NCBI GenBank assembly: GCA_014075275.1
Contig: CP046179.1
Coordinates: 428,501-492,500, forward strand
Length of the DNA: 64,000 nucleotides
Reading direction: 5' to 3'
Source of the DNA: Boseongicola sp.
GTDB lineage: Bacteria > Pseudomonadota > Alphaproteobacteria > Rhodobacterales > Rhodobacteraceae
This document shows positions 8,160 through 15,973 of this stretch, piece by piece. The notes below the pieces were generated by a model. That model did not search any database, had not been told where the DNA came from, and saw only the letters and a list, made by a program, of their open reading frames with translations. A program made the translations under genes and the position numbers. Each line of letters starts with the position of its first letter. Positions within the stretch are counted from its first letter, which is position 1.

Positions 8160-8843
8160 ATGCCCCGTTTTGAAGCCATCATCTTTGACAAAGATGGAAC
8201 TTTGTTTGACTTCAATGCGACCTGGAGTGTTTGGGCTAGGTCTGCCGTTGCTGCACTGGGGCGTGGGAATAATGGACGTGCCAAGTTAGTTTCGGACGCC
8301 ATTGGATTTGACCTTAAAAAGGGTGTGTTTCTTCCGGACAGCCCAGTCATTGCTGGAACAGTTGAGGATATCGAAGAGGCATTGAAGCCTCACATTGATG
8401 ACGAAAATATTGTGGGAAAGCTGGATCAGATCGCCTGTGAAACGGTGCAGGTCCCGGTAGACGGTCTGTCGGATGTGCTGGCGCAATTGGCCCACGAGTA
8501 TGTTCTCGGTGTCGTTACGAACGACTCCGAGGAACCGGCACTTATTCATCTGTCGTCAGCCGGAATTGCTCACCACTTCAAGTTCATCGCAGGTTACGAC
8601 AGCGGATTTGGGGCGAAACCTGAGCCCGGGCAACTATTCGCGTTTTGTGACGAAGTTGGAATTGCGCCTGAAAAAACGGTCATGGTCGGCGACAGCCGGC
8701 ATGATTTGTCAGCGGCAAGAAAGGCCGGGATGAAAAGTGTAGCAGTTTTGACAGGGGTGGCTAAAACGGAAGACTTGACTGATCTGGCTGATGCAATCTT
8801 GCCAAACATTGGACATCTGCAGAAATGGCTGGATGCGCAGTAG
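8160..8843 (+). CDS. HAD-superfamily phosphatase (phosphoglycolate-phosphatase-like)
   Basis: Haloacid-dehalogenase hydrolase of 227 aa. Motif I is FDKDGTLFDF at the N-terminus (nucleophile and acid Asp), motif II is the VTND region near residue 120, and motif IV is VGDSRHD near residue 178. A helical cap of subclass C1 lies at about 15-85. The start at 8160 is chosen because GGAGG lies 8 bases upstream; an in-frame TTG at 8139 is less likely. It sits 93 bp after the CaiD-like gene on the same strand. The substrate is unknown, and there is no obvious link to betaine metabolism. Confidence 0.85.
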   Translation: MPRFEAIIFDKDGTLFDFNATWSVWARSAVAALGRGNNGRAKLVSDAIGFDLKKGVFLPDSPVIAGTVEDIEEALKPHIDDENIVGKLDQIACETVQVPVDGLSDVLAQLAHEYVLGVVTNDSEEPALIHLSSAGIAHHFKFIAGYDSGFGAKPEPGQLFAFCDEVGIAPEKTVMVGDSRHDLSAARKAGMKSVAVLTGVAKTEDLTDLADAILPNIGHLQKWLDAQ

Positions 8844-8931
8844 TTTAAGCCAATGATCGAAAAACGACAAATTATGTCGCCAATGTAGCGCAGTTTGTTC
8901 GGAATTAAGCCATGACTCCAAGACAAATTAT
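8844..8931. repeat. imperfect direct repeat upstream of the MttB-family gene
   Basis: Two imperfect copies, at 8844-8875 and 8905-8931, both open with TTAAGCCA and close with GACAAATTAT, with differing centres. They fill the gap between the HAD gene and the methyltransferase start at 8943. This could be a duplicated operator or promoter element. The second copy ends right beside the ribosome-binding site (AGGAG at 8932-8936). Confidence 0.5.
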
Positions 8932-8942
8932 AGGAGTTGATC

Positions 8943-10496
8943 ATGGCGGCGAATGCACGGCGAAAACGTTCTGGTGGACGAGCAGGCAATACGCGCCGAA
9001 CATCGACTGAAACTATTCAACAGTTGCCGTGGAGCGTTCCTGTCAATAACGACCGGCCGACCGAACCTCTGACTCCTGTGGGTGTGGAGGCGATTCACAA
9101 CGGCGCAATGCGCATTCTCGAAGAAATCGGCATCGAGTTTTTGAACGAAGAAGCGCTGGATTTGTTTCGCCAGATCGGCGCAAAAATTGATGGCACGAAT
9201 GTCCGGCTTGATCGAGAATTCGTAACCGAAATGGTGGCTCAGGCGCCGTCTGAATTTACTTTGACACCGAGAAATTTGGACAAACAAATAACTGTAGGTG
9301 GCAAGCATATCCTGTTTGGAAATGTGTCTTCGCCGCCGAACTACATGGATATAACGACTGGCAAGTTGTCGGGAACACGAGAGCAGTCACGCAATCTGCT
9401 AAAGCTGACGCAGTATTTCAACTGCATACATTTTGCTGGTGGTTATCCGGTCGAGCCGGTGGACGTCCACGCCAGTGTCCGTCATCTGGATATGCTTTAC
9501 GACAAGCTGACACTTACCGATAAGGTCATGCATGCTTATTCGCTTGGCCGCGAGCGTGTCGAAGACGTCATAGAGATGGTGAAGATTGGTGGGCAACTCA
9601 GCGAGGAAGAATTCCAGGCAACGCCGCGCATGTACACCAATATTAATTCTACGTCGCCGTTAAAGCATGATGAACCGATGATCGATGGTTGCCTTCGGCT
9701 TGTGCGCCGTGGGCAGGCCGTGTTTGTGACGCCATTCACATTGGCCGGTGCGATGGCACCCGTTACGATGTCCGGTGCCGTAGCACAGTCAATTGCGGAA
9801 GCGCTATCAGCTATTGCCTTGTTTCAATGGGTCTCGCCCGGTTGTCCTTGCGTATTGGGGACATTCACTTCCAACGTGGACATGAAATCTGGCGCGCCCG
9901 CATTCGGCACGCCGGAGTATATTCGCGCCACGCAGATGACAGGGCAAATGGCGCGATATTACGGGCTACCAATGCGGTCGTCCGGTTCCTGTGCTGCAAA
10001 TGTTCCGGACGGTCAGGCCATGTGGGAAACCACCGCGTCCCTATGGGCGGCCATCCAATCTGGGACAAACATGGTGTATCACGCCGCTGGTTGGCTTGAA
10101 GGCGGCCTAATCGCCAGCCCAGAAAAGTTTGTGATGGATTGCGAAGTCATCAACCAGATGATCCGATATTTCGAACCTGCGCTTACGGCGACGACAGATG
10201 CGGACATCGCAGTTGATGCCATCGCAGAGGTTGGCGATGATGGTCATTTCTTTGGCATTCAGCACACTCAGGAACGTTATGAAACAGCGTTTTATCAACC
10301 GTTTCTCAGCGATTGGCGCAATTACGAGGGTTGGGATATTGCCGGAGGTGTTTGGACCGCTGAGCGTGCCCATCACATGTGGAAAGACATTGTGAATAAT
10401 TTCGAGGAACCGCCGCTGGACGTGGCAGTTCGTGACGAACTCGCGGATTTTGTCGAACGCCGAAAAGCTGAAGGCGGCGCACCCACGGACTTCTAA
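8943..10496 (+). CDS. MttB-superfamily (trimethylamine methyltransferase-like) methyltransferase, non-pyrrolysine
   Basis: Corrinoid-dependent methyltransferase-like protein of 517 aa. Members lacking pyrrolysine demethylate quaternary amines such as glycine betaine (MtgB), proline betaine, carnitine (MtcB) or gamma-butyrobetaine. The reading frame has no internal amber codon, so it is a non-Pyl member. The N-terminus is basic and low complexity (residues 1-35), followed by the family fold; segments such as GTFTSNVDMKSGAPAFGTPE near residue 310 are characteristic. The start at 8943 has AGGAG 6 bases upstream. No corrinoid protein (MtbC-like) or methylcobamide:folate methyltransferase is found in the window. 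The neighbouring carnitine operon makes a betaine substrate plausible, but this is not shown. Confidence 0.87.
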   Translation: MAANARRKRSGGRAGNTRRTSTETIQQLPWSVPVNNDRPTEPLTPVGVEAIHNGAMRILEEIGIEFLNEEALDLFRQIGAKIDGTNVRLDREFVTEMVAQAPSEFTLTPRNLDKQITVGGKHILFGNVSSPPNYMDITTGKLSGTREQSRNLLKLTQYFNCIHFAGGYPVEPVDVHASVRHLDMLYDKLTLTDKVMHAYSLGRERVEDVIEMVKIGGQLSEEEFQATPRMYTNINSTSPLKHDEPMIDGCLRLVRRGQAVFVTPFTLAGAMAPVTMSGAVAQSIAEALSAIALFQWVSPGCPCVLGTFTSNVDMKSGAPAFGTPEYIRATQMTGQMARYYGLPMRSSGSCAANVPDGQAMWETTASLWAAIQSGTNMVYHAAGWLEGGLIASPEKFVMDCEVINQMIRYFEPALTATTDADIAVDAIAEVGDDGHFFGIQHTQERYETAFYQPFLSDWRNYEGWDIAGGVWTAERAHHMWKDIVNNFEEPPLDVAVRDELADFVERRKAEGGAPTDF

Positions 10497-10572
10497 TCCT
10501 TTCCGGTGCCAATCTTCGGAAAATGTTAAGCAGCCTGGCCTATTTCGATGTGGGAATATATCGGGAGGCTTG

Positions 10573-11163
10573 ATGCACGGCCTGGCAAACAGAGCATTGC
10601 AGAGCTTTGTAATTGATACCTACGGCCCTCGGGCGTGGGGGGATGTCGTTGGCGCTGCAGAGCTTGGCTTCGAGACTTTCGAACCCATGCTAATCTATGA
10701 AGACTCGCTCACTACCGACGTACTGCGGTCGTGCGTGCGTGTCCTCGGCAAACCAACGGCGACAATTCTCGAGGATCTGGGCATTTATCTGGTTGCCCAT
10801 CCAAATTCAGAAGCCTTACGGCGATTGCTTCGATTTGGTGGAGACACTTTTGAGGAGTTTTTGATTTCATTGGAAGACTTGCCCGAACGTGCGCGCCTGG
10901 CCGTGCCTGATTTAGAGTTACCTGCACTTGAGGTGCTCGAAACCAGCAAAAGTCTTGTCGAAATAGAAATCTGCACCAGTGATTTCGGGCATGGTCCGGT
11001 GCTGGGTGGCGTCTTGCAAGGCTTGGCTGATGATTATGGTGTCCTGGCCACTATCGAATTGGAAAGAATTTCAAACGGCCACGAGCTCATTTCCGTACAG
11101 ATTCACGATCTTTCATACGCAGAAGGCAAGCAGTTCGATCTCGCACAGAGAGTCGAACCGTGA
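10573..11163 (+). CDS. H-NOX-like (heme NO-binding fold) sensor lacking heme ligands
   Basis: Protein of 196 aa that aligns over its full length with the heme-NO/oxygen-binding fold: an MHGLANRALQSFV start, TYGPRAW, FLISLEDL, then GVLQGLADDYG. A gapless alignment of the SLDNLH proximal-histidine block puts proline here (SLEDLP), and the YxSxR heme-propionate motif reads IxTxD. So neither axial ligand nor propionate clamp is present, and heme binding is doubtful. The start at 10573 follows GGGAGG. Its stop overlaps the GTG start of the diguanylate cyclase (GTGA), the classical H-NOX/GGDEF pairing. It presumably acts as a cytoplasmic partner modulating the cyclase, with an unknown signal. Family assignment is fairly confident; loss of heme is read directly from the sequence. 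Confidence 0.75.
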   Translation: MHGLANRALQSFVIDTYGPRAWGDVVGAAELGFETFEPMLIYEDSLTTDVLRSCVRVLGKPTATILEDLGIYLVAHPNSEALRRLLRFGGDTFEEFLISLEDLPERARLAVPDLELPALEVLETSKSLVEIEICTSDFGHGPVLGGVLQGLADDYGVLATIELERISNGHELISVQIHDLSYAEGKQFDLAQRVEP

Positions 11164-12197
11164 GTTCTGTTGAAAACCAAACAGACGGCAACTTTGAATT
11201 CAATGTGCAAGCGCTCGCTGAATTGATGCCGATGTGCCTGATCGTAGCACGCGATGGTACCATTTTGCATACAGGTCCAACTCTTGACCGGATGGGCAAC
11301 GGCGCAATGGTCGGCCAAGACTTCTTCGATACCTTTCAGGTGCGCAGACCACGTAGAATTTCTCTCTCGAAGGACATTGGGACGTTGACTGGTCAGGCCG
11401 TGCACCTTCGACTGAAACAACCCGACGCAACCCAGTTTCGAGCCGTTGTTGTCAAGCTGGAAGGGGAAGGCGGTAAGGTTTTGGTTAATCTTTCCTTCGG
11501 AATTCACGTGTCCGAGGCCGTGTCTCAACACAGTCTTACAATCGGCGACTTTGCTGCAACTGATCTTGCTGTCGAGATGCTGTATCTCATCGAATCCAAG
11601 TCCGCCGCCATGAAGGAGTCGCGAAAACTAAACCTAAAACTAGAGACGGCCCGCGCTGTAGCCGAGGAAAACTCGATCACTGACGCGCTGACCGGCCTGC
11701 CGAACCGCCGGGGCGTTGAGCGGTTGATCGATAACAAAATGCATCGAGGTCAACCTTTGGCAGTTCTGGCAATTGATCTGGATTATTTTAAGCAAGTCAA
11801 CGACACACACGGTCATGCCGCCGGAGACGCTGTCTTGGTGGAAACAGCGGAAAGATTTAAGAGATTACTTGATGTTAAGGACGTTGTCGCTCGCCTCGGT
11901 GGGGACGAGTTTTTAGTTCTTGTAGAGGAATTTAAGTCAACGGAAGAGCTGCTAGCACTTGGTGAGGCGCTCATACAGACCTTGGAACGGCCGATTCCTT
12001 TTGAGGGTCGCAGTTGCGAGATTTCCGCAAGTATCGGAATAGCATTTGCCAGCGGTTTTGGCATTTCCGTTGATGCAACCCTCAAACGTGCGGATGCAGC
12101 GCTTTACCGTGCCAAGGAAAACGGACGTCGCCAGGCGGTTCTGTCCGATCGTATTGGGGACCATGGTTCATTTGATAAGCTTCCCCAGGTGGGCTGA
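11160..12197 (+). CDS. diguanylate cyclase with N-terminal HNOBA/PAS-like domain
   Basis: Protein of 345 aa. Residues 15-130 resemble the HNOBA domain of soluble guanylate cyclases (LMPMCLIVARDGTILHTG, then VRRPR), about 135-180 is a signalling helix, and 180-345 is a GGDEF domain. The catalytic motif is intact (ARLGGDEF), as are TDALTGLPNRRG and the metal-binding DLDYFKQVNDTHGH. The inhibitory RxxD site upstream of GGDEF reads DVKD, so product inhibition is probably absent. No transmembrane segment was seen, so it should make cyclic di-GMP in the cytoplasm. It starts with GTG overlapping the stop of the H-NOX-like gene, implying a stoichiometric complex. It ends 8 bp from the convergent soxG stop. 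Confidence 0.9.
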   Translation: MSSVENQTDGNFEFNVQALAELMPMCLIVARDGTILHTGPTLDRMGNGAMVGQDFFDTFQVRRPRRISLSKDIGTLTGQAVHLRLKQPDATQFRAVVVKLEGEGGKVLVNLSFGIHVSEAVSQHSLTIGDFAATDLAVEMLYLIESKSAAMKESRKLNLKLETARAVAEENSITDALTGLPNRRGVERLIDNKMHRGQPLAVLAIDLDYFKQVNDTHGHAAGDAVLVETAERFKRLLDVKDVVARLGGDEFLVLVEEFKSTEELLALGEALIQTLERPIPFEGRSCEISASIGIAFASGFGISVDATLKRADAALYRAKENGRRQAVLSDRIGDHGSFDKLPQVG

Positions 12198-12205
12198 ACT
12201 GGAAA

Positions 12206-12781
12206 TCACTGCGGTGCCTCTGTGACCCAATCAAAAGATTGCGTTACCGCATGCAAAAAGGATCCCGCAGAAGAACTTGCCGACATGAGTAAGAACCGAT
12301 CGGAGTCCAGCCGAACAATAGTGCCACCCATATGCTCCATGACTGTCCGGGCATAGGCTCCAACTGCGAAGACACTTTGATCAAGATCGATGGGGCAAAG
12401 TCTTTCGAGCGCTGCCAATACATCGGGGCCCGAAACTTCAATCATAACCCAAGCATCGGTCTGGTCTGTGGTATAACCGTTTGTGCCCAACTTTGCCGAG
12501 ATGTGTTCTGCGGCATTCGGGATATCATGAGAGAACAGAAACATTAGTTGGTCGGGCGTCGACTGAATTGCGCGTATTTCGCTGGAAAACTCGCTCATCA
12601 CCGGCGAAGGAAACGACAGCTGCCAGACTTCCTGAAGCACATTCTCTAGTTCGTGTTCCTTGGATTGTGGGACTGCCACCGATACCAACGCCAGATTTGT
12701 AATCTCTGAAACCCGGTTGGCTCCAAACTTTCGGTCAAAGCCGCCAAGAACCGAGACAGGTTTGAGTTGAATATCAGGCAC
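12206..12781 (-). CDS. soxG: sarcosine oxidase gamma subunit
   Basis: Gamma subunit of heterotetrameric sarcosine oxidase, 191 aa, last gene of soxBDAG. It has a GcvT-like fold fragment, with the segment DAWVMIEVSGPDVLAALERLCPIDL near residue 115 and the MEHMGGTIVRL stretch. The GTG at 12781 is chosen because AAGGAGG lies 8 bases upstream inside soxA; the alternative ATG at 12808 lacks a site. It overlaps soxA by 8 bp. The gamma subunit is poorly conserved in general, so identity rests on position as well as sequence. Confidence 0.85.
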   Translation of the reverse strand: MPDIQLKPVSVLGGFDRKFGANRVSEITNLALVSVAVPQSKEHELENVLQEVWQLSFPSPVMSEFSSEIRAIQSTPDQLMFLFSHDIPNAAEHISAKLGTNGYTTDQTDAWVMIEVSGPDVLAALERLCPIDLDQSVFAVGAYARTVMEHMGGTIVRLDSDRFLLMSASSSAGSFLHAVTQSFDWVTEAPQ

Positions 12782-15677
12782 GCTGGCGACCTCCTTCGGG
12801 ATCGACATGGTGTGGAGAGCAAACTTCCACAAGAATATCACTGTCCTGAACGGGGCTGAATGCTCGTATCGTTTTGCCAATCAGATTCTGACCGTCTCGC
12901 AGAAAACCCATCCCTATCGAGTGACCAAGCTCGGGCGAGAACGCAACCGATGTCATCCACCCCTTGTCGTGATCCGTGTCAGCCGGATCGCCGGGAAGAA
13001 CGAAGTGCGCTCCGGCTTTTAGTTCAGCTGATTGGTTGACGGGGCGAAACCCGACGAGGCGCAGATCGTTTTCCGAATTCTGATCCATTCGTCCGGCAAG
13101 ATTCGAGCCTATCGAGTCCTTTTTCTTCGACACCATTCCGCCCAACCCCAGCATGGCTGCGGTCGTTTGTCCGTTCAACTCGTTCCCAGCCGCATGTCCC
13201 TTTTCGATGCGCATGACACCCAAGGCTTCAGTCCCGTAGGGAATGGCGTCATAGGCCGCACCAACCTTCATCAAGGCCCGGATCATAGCGTCGCCATACC
13301 GCGCGGGAACCGCAATTTCATAGGCTAACTCGCCGGAGAAAGAGATCCTGAAAAGTCGCCCCGGCGTTCCGCCGAACACCGTGCATTCAGTGCAGGCCAT
13401 GAAAGGGAAGGCGTCGTTGGACAAGTCAAGATCGTCCACGACTTCAGATAGCAACGCTCGTGAATTTGGTCCGGCGACCGCGAATTGTGCCCATCCATCC
13501 GTCACTGAAATCAGATGCACGTCCAGATCCGGCCACAAACACTGGCGCGCGAATTCCATATTCCGAAAGACTGTCACAGCGTTGGCAGTGGTTGTCGTCA
13601 TGACAAAATGCGTTTCCGACAGTCGCGCCGTTGTGCCATCGTCGTAACATACACCATCTTCACGCAACATTAGGCCATAGCGCACTTTGCCGATTGGTAG
13701 TTTCAAAAAGGGATTTGCATACACGCGGTTGAGAAACTCCGCAGCATCCCGACCTTGAATGTCGATTTTCCCGAGAGTGCTAACATCGCACACACCGACA
13801 GAGCGGCGCGTCATCTCGACTTCACGGTCGACCGAGTCGCGCCAGCCTTTTTCCCCTGGCCTTGCGAACCATTGAGCCCGTAACCACGCGCCGGTTTCGA
13901 CAAAAGTTGCGCCGTTCTCTGTGGCCCATTTGTGGCTTGGTGTCAGCCTAGTAGGTCGAAATTCCTTACCACGGGCCCGACCGGCGAATGCCCCGATAGC
14001 CACAGGAGAGTATGGCGGGCGAAATATCGTCGTTCCCGTCTCGGGAATAGATTTGCCTGCCGCCTCTGCCATGATGGCCAGCCCCAGAACATTGGCAGTT
14101 TTGCCCTGGTCGGTCGCCATTCCCAAAGTCGTGTACCGCTTCAGATGCTCAACTGCTCGAAACCCTTCAGCGTGGGATTGTTTGATGTCTTTTGTGGTGA
14201 CATCGTTTTGCAGATCGACCCATGCACGGGATTTACTTTCGGCCACGTGCCAAAACGGTGTGATCCCGGATTGTTCGTCGTCGGCTCGGGCGGCGTTTTC
14301 GGTGTTCGGCGAATAGCCCAGGTCTTCCGCAATTTGCCGACCAGAGGTCTGACCATCTCGCAGGGCAGCACCCAGCGTCAGATTGCCGTTCGCTGCACCG
14401 ATAACTGACATTCCATCGGGCAATTCACTACCCGGTGCAAATGCAGCGATGTCATAACGCCATTTCGGCCGACCGCGTTGATGGCAGGTCAAATGCACAT
14501 TTGGGGACCAACCGCCGGCCACAGCCAGGCAATCGACATTAATGTTTTGGCCATTGCTCAAGAACACCGTGTGAATGGCTTTTCTACCGCGGGTGTCGAC
14601 AACAAATTCACCCTTACGCGCATCGATGATCCGCGCAACATTCAGCCCTTTCGCCCTCAAATCTTCGGCCGTTCGCAGGCCATCATCATTGTTGGTGAAG
14701 ATCGCGACGTTCTTGCCGGGCGCGACCCCAAATCGATTGACATAGCTTCGCACCGCCCCGGACAGCATGATGCCCGGTCGGTCGTTGTTGCCGAATGCAA
14801 TGGAGCGTTCAGTGGACCCAGCAGCAAGAACTGTGCGTTTTGTGTAGATGCGCCAAGCAACTTGCCGAGGTTTGCTGCCCGACGAACTGAGGTGATCGGT
14901 CTTACGCTCGAGCGCACCATAAATTCCGTGGTCAAATGCGCCGTAGACCGTGGTTCTCGTCATCAGCCTGACATTTGGCATCGATGAGAGTTCAATTGTT
15001 TTTGTCGCCGCCCAATCTGAGCCAGAAGTCCCGGAAATTTGATGAGTTTCACTGTTAAGCCGACCTCCCATTCGGAAGTCTTCGTCAGCGAGAATAACAC
15101 GCGCACCCGCACGACCAGCTGCCAACGCGGCGGATAGACCAGCGGGTCCGGCTCCAATAACCAGCAGGTCTGCATGCAGGAAGCCGTGATCATAGCAATC
15201 TGGATCTGGCTGCACTGAAAGTCGTCCAAGCCCTGCCGAGGCACGAATGACTGGCTCGTAGACCTTTTCCCAGAATGATTTGGGCCACATGAAAGTTTTG
15301 TAGTAAAAGCCGGCACTTAAGAACGGGCTGAGCAAATCGTTTGCGGCCATGATATCCCATTCAAGAGATCCGCGATGGTTTTGACTGGTCGCGTGTAATC
15401 CGTCAAAAAGCTCGGCCACCGTTGCGCGTGTGTTCGGCTCCTGTGCCGCTCCTTGCCGAATTTGCACCAAAGCATTGGGTTCTTCCGAGCCTGCGGAAAA
15501 AATTCCCCTTGGTCGATGATATTTAAAAGAGCGGCCAACCAATCGCTGACCATTCGCCAGTAACGCCGAAGCCAGAGTGTCGCCAGGGTGCCCACTTAAC
15601 CACTTGCCATTCCAGTTGAATTTATGAGTTTTGGTTCTGTCAATCTGACCGCCGTCTACGCGAAATGCCTGAGTCAT
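12774..15677 (-). CDS. soxA: sarcosine oxidase alpha subunit
   Basis: Large subunit of 967 aa. The N-terminal part (about 20-100) is the ferredoxin-like domain of the family (FNWNGKWLSGHPGDTLASALLANG). An NAD-binding pyridine nucleotide-disulfide-type domain follows (LLVIGAGPAGLSAALAAGRAGARV near residue 170), and the C-terminal half is a folate-binding GcvT-like aminomethyltransferase domain. The complex oxidatively demethylates sarcosine to glycine, passing the methyl group to tetrahydrofolate as 5,10-methylene-THF. The length is normal. The start overlaps the soxD stop by 4 bp (ATGA). Confidence 0.95.
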   Translation of the reverse strand: MTQAFRVDGGQIDRTKTHKFNWNGKWLSGHPGDTLASALLANGQRLVGRSFKYHRPRGIFSAGSEEPNALVQIRQGAAQEPNTRATVAELFDGLHATSQNHRGSLEWDIMAANDLLSPFLSAGFYYKTFMWPKSFWEKVYEPVIRASAGLGRLSVQPDPDCYDHGFLHADLLVIGAGPAGLSAALAAGRAGARVILADEDFRMGGRLNSETHQISGTSGSDWAATKTIELSSMPNVRLMTRTTVYGAFDHGIYGALERKTDHLSSSGSKPRQVAWRIYTKRTVLAAGSTERSIAFGNNDRPGIMLSGAVRSYVNRFGVAPGKNVAIFTNNDDGLRTAEDLRAKGLNVARIIDARKGEFVVDTRGRKAIHTVFLSNGQNINVDCLAVAGGWSPNVHLTCHQRGRPKWRYDIAAFAPGSELPDGMSVIGAANGNLTLGAALRDGQTSGRQIAEDLGYSPNTENAARADDEQSGITPFWHVAESKSRAWVDLQNDVTTKDIKQSHAEGFRAVEHLKRYTTLGMATDQGKTANVLGLAIMAEAAGKSIPETGTTIFRPPYSPVAIGAFAGRARGKEFRPTRLTPSHKWATENGATFVETGAWLRAQWFARPGEKGWRDSVDREVEMTRRSVGVCDVSTLGKIDIQGRDAAEFLNRVYANPFLKLPIGKVRYGLMLREDGVCYDDGTTARLSETHFVMTTTTANAVTVFRNMEFARQCLWPDLDVHLISVTDGWAQFAVAGPNSRALLSEVVDDLDLSNDAFPFMACTECTVFGGTPGRLFRISFSGELAYEIAVPARYGDAMIRALMKVGAAYDAIPYGTEALGVMRIEKGHAAGNELNGQTTAAMLGLGGMVSKKKDSIGSNLAGRMDQNSENDLRLVGFRPVNQSAELKAGAHFVLPGDPADTDHDKGWMTSVAFSPELGHSIGMGFLRDGQNLIGKTIRAFSPVQDSDILVEVCSPHHVDPEGGRQRA

Positions 15678-15961
15678 CTCGACCGCCCAACAGCACGCGC
15701 TGCCTTACGTGCAAGCTCAACATTGGAAATCTCGTGAGTGGTAGTGTCCCGTGTCACAACCAACCAAGACCGGTCGCCTTGTTCGTGATACCAAAGTTCG
15801 CGATGTTTGCCCGCCGGGTTGCTGCGAAGATAGACATACTCGTACATCTCATCGCCCTCGCCATCAGCTTTTACACTAGGGCGCTCGATCATACTTGCAT
15901 CGCCTTTGTAAACAAATTCGGCTGCATCACGCGGTCCCAGAAGTGGATGGTTGATTATCAC
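15674..15961 (-). CDS. soxD: sarcosine oxidase delta subunit, zinc-ligand-deficient form
   Basis: Small subunit of 95 aa. Canonical SoxD holds a zinc ion through an N-terminal CPxCG-type pair and a later His/Cys. Here the N-terminus reads NHPLLGPRDAAEF, so both cysteines are missing, and the later block reads YHEQGDRSW with Asp in place of the Cys. The rest (GPRD..EF.Y.G and VTRDTTTHEI) is well conserved, so the subunit probably keeps its structural place without zinc. The GTG start at 15961 has a GAGAGAG-type site. It lies between soxB (12-bp gap) and soxA (4-bp overlap). Confidence 0.88.
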   Translation of the reverse strand: MIINHPLLGPRDAAEFVYKGDASMIERPSVKADGEGDEMYEYVYLRSNPAGKHRELWYHEQGDRSWLVVTRDTTTHEISNVELARKAARAVGRSR

Positions 15962-15973
15962 AAGATCACTCTC

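Noticed and set aside
8943-10496. Pyrrolysine-containing trimethylamine methyltransferase
   Set aside because: There is no in-frame TAG in the gene, so it is a non-pyrrolysine family member.
12808-12880. Upstream start codons of soxG at 12808 and 12880
   Set aside because: Neither has a ribosome-binding site, while the GTG at 12781 has AAGGAGG at ideal distance.
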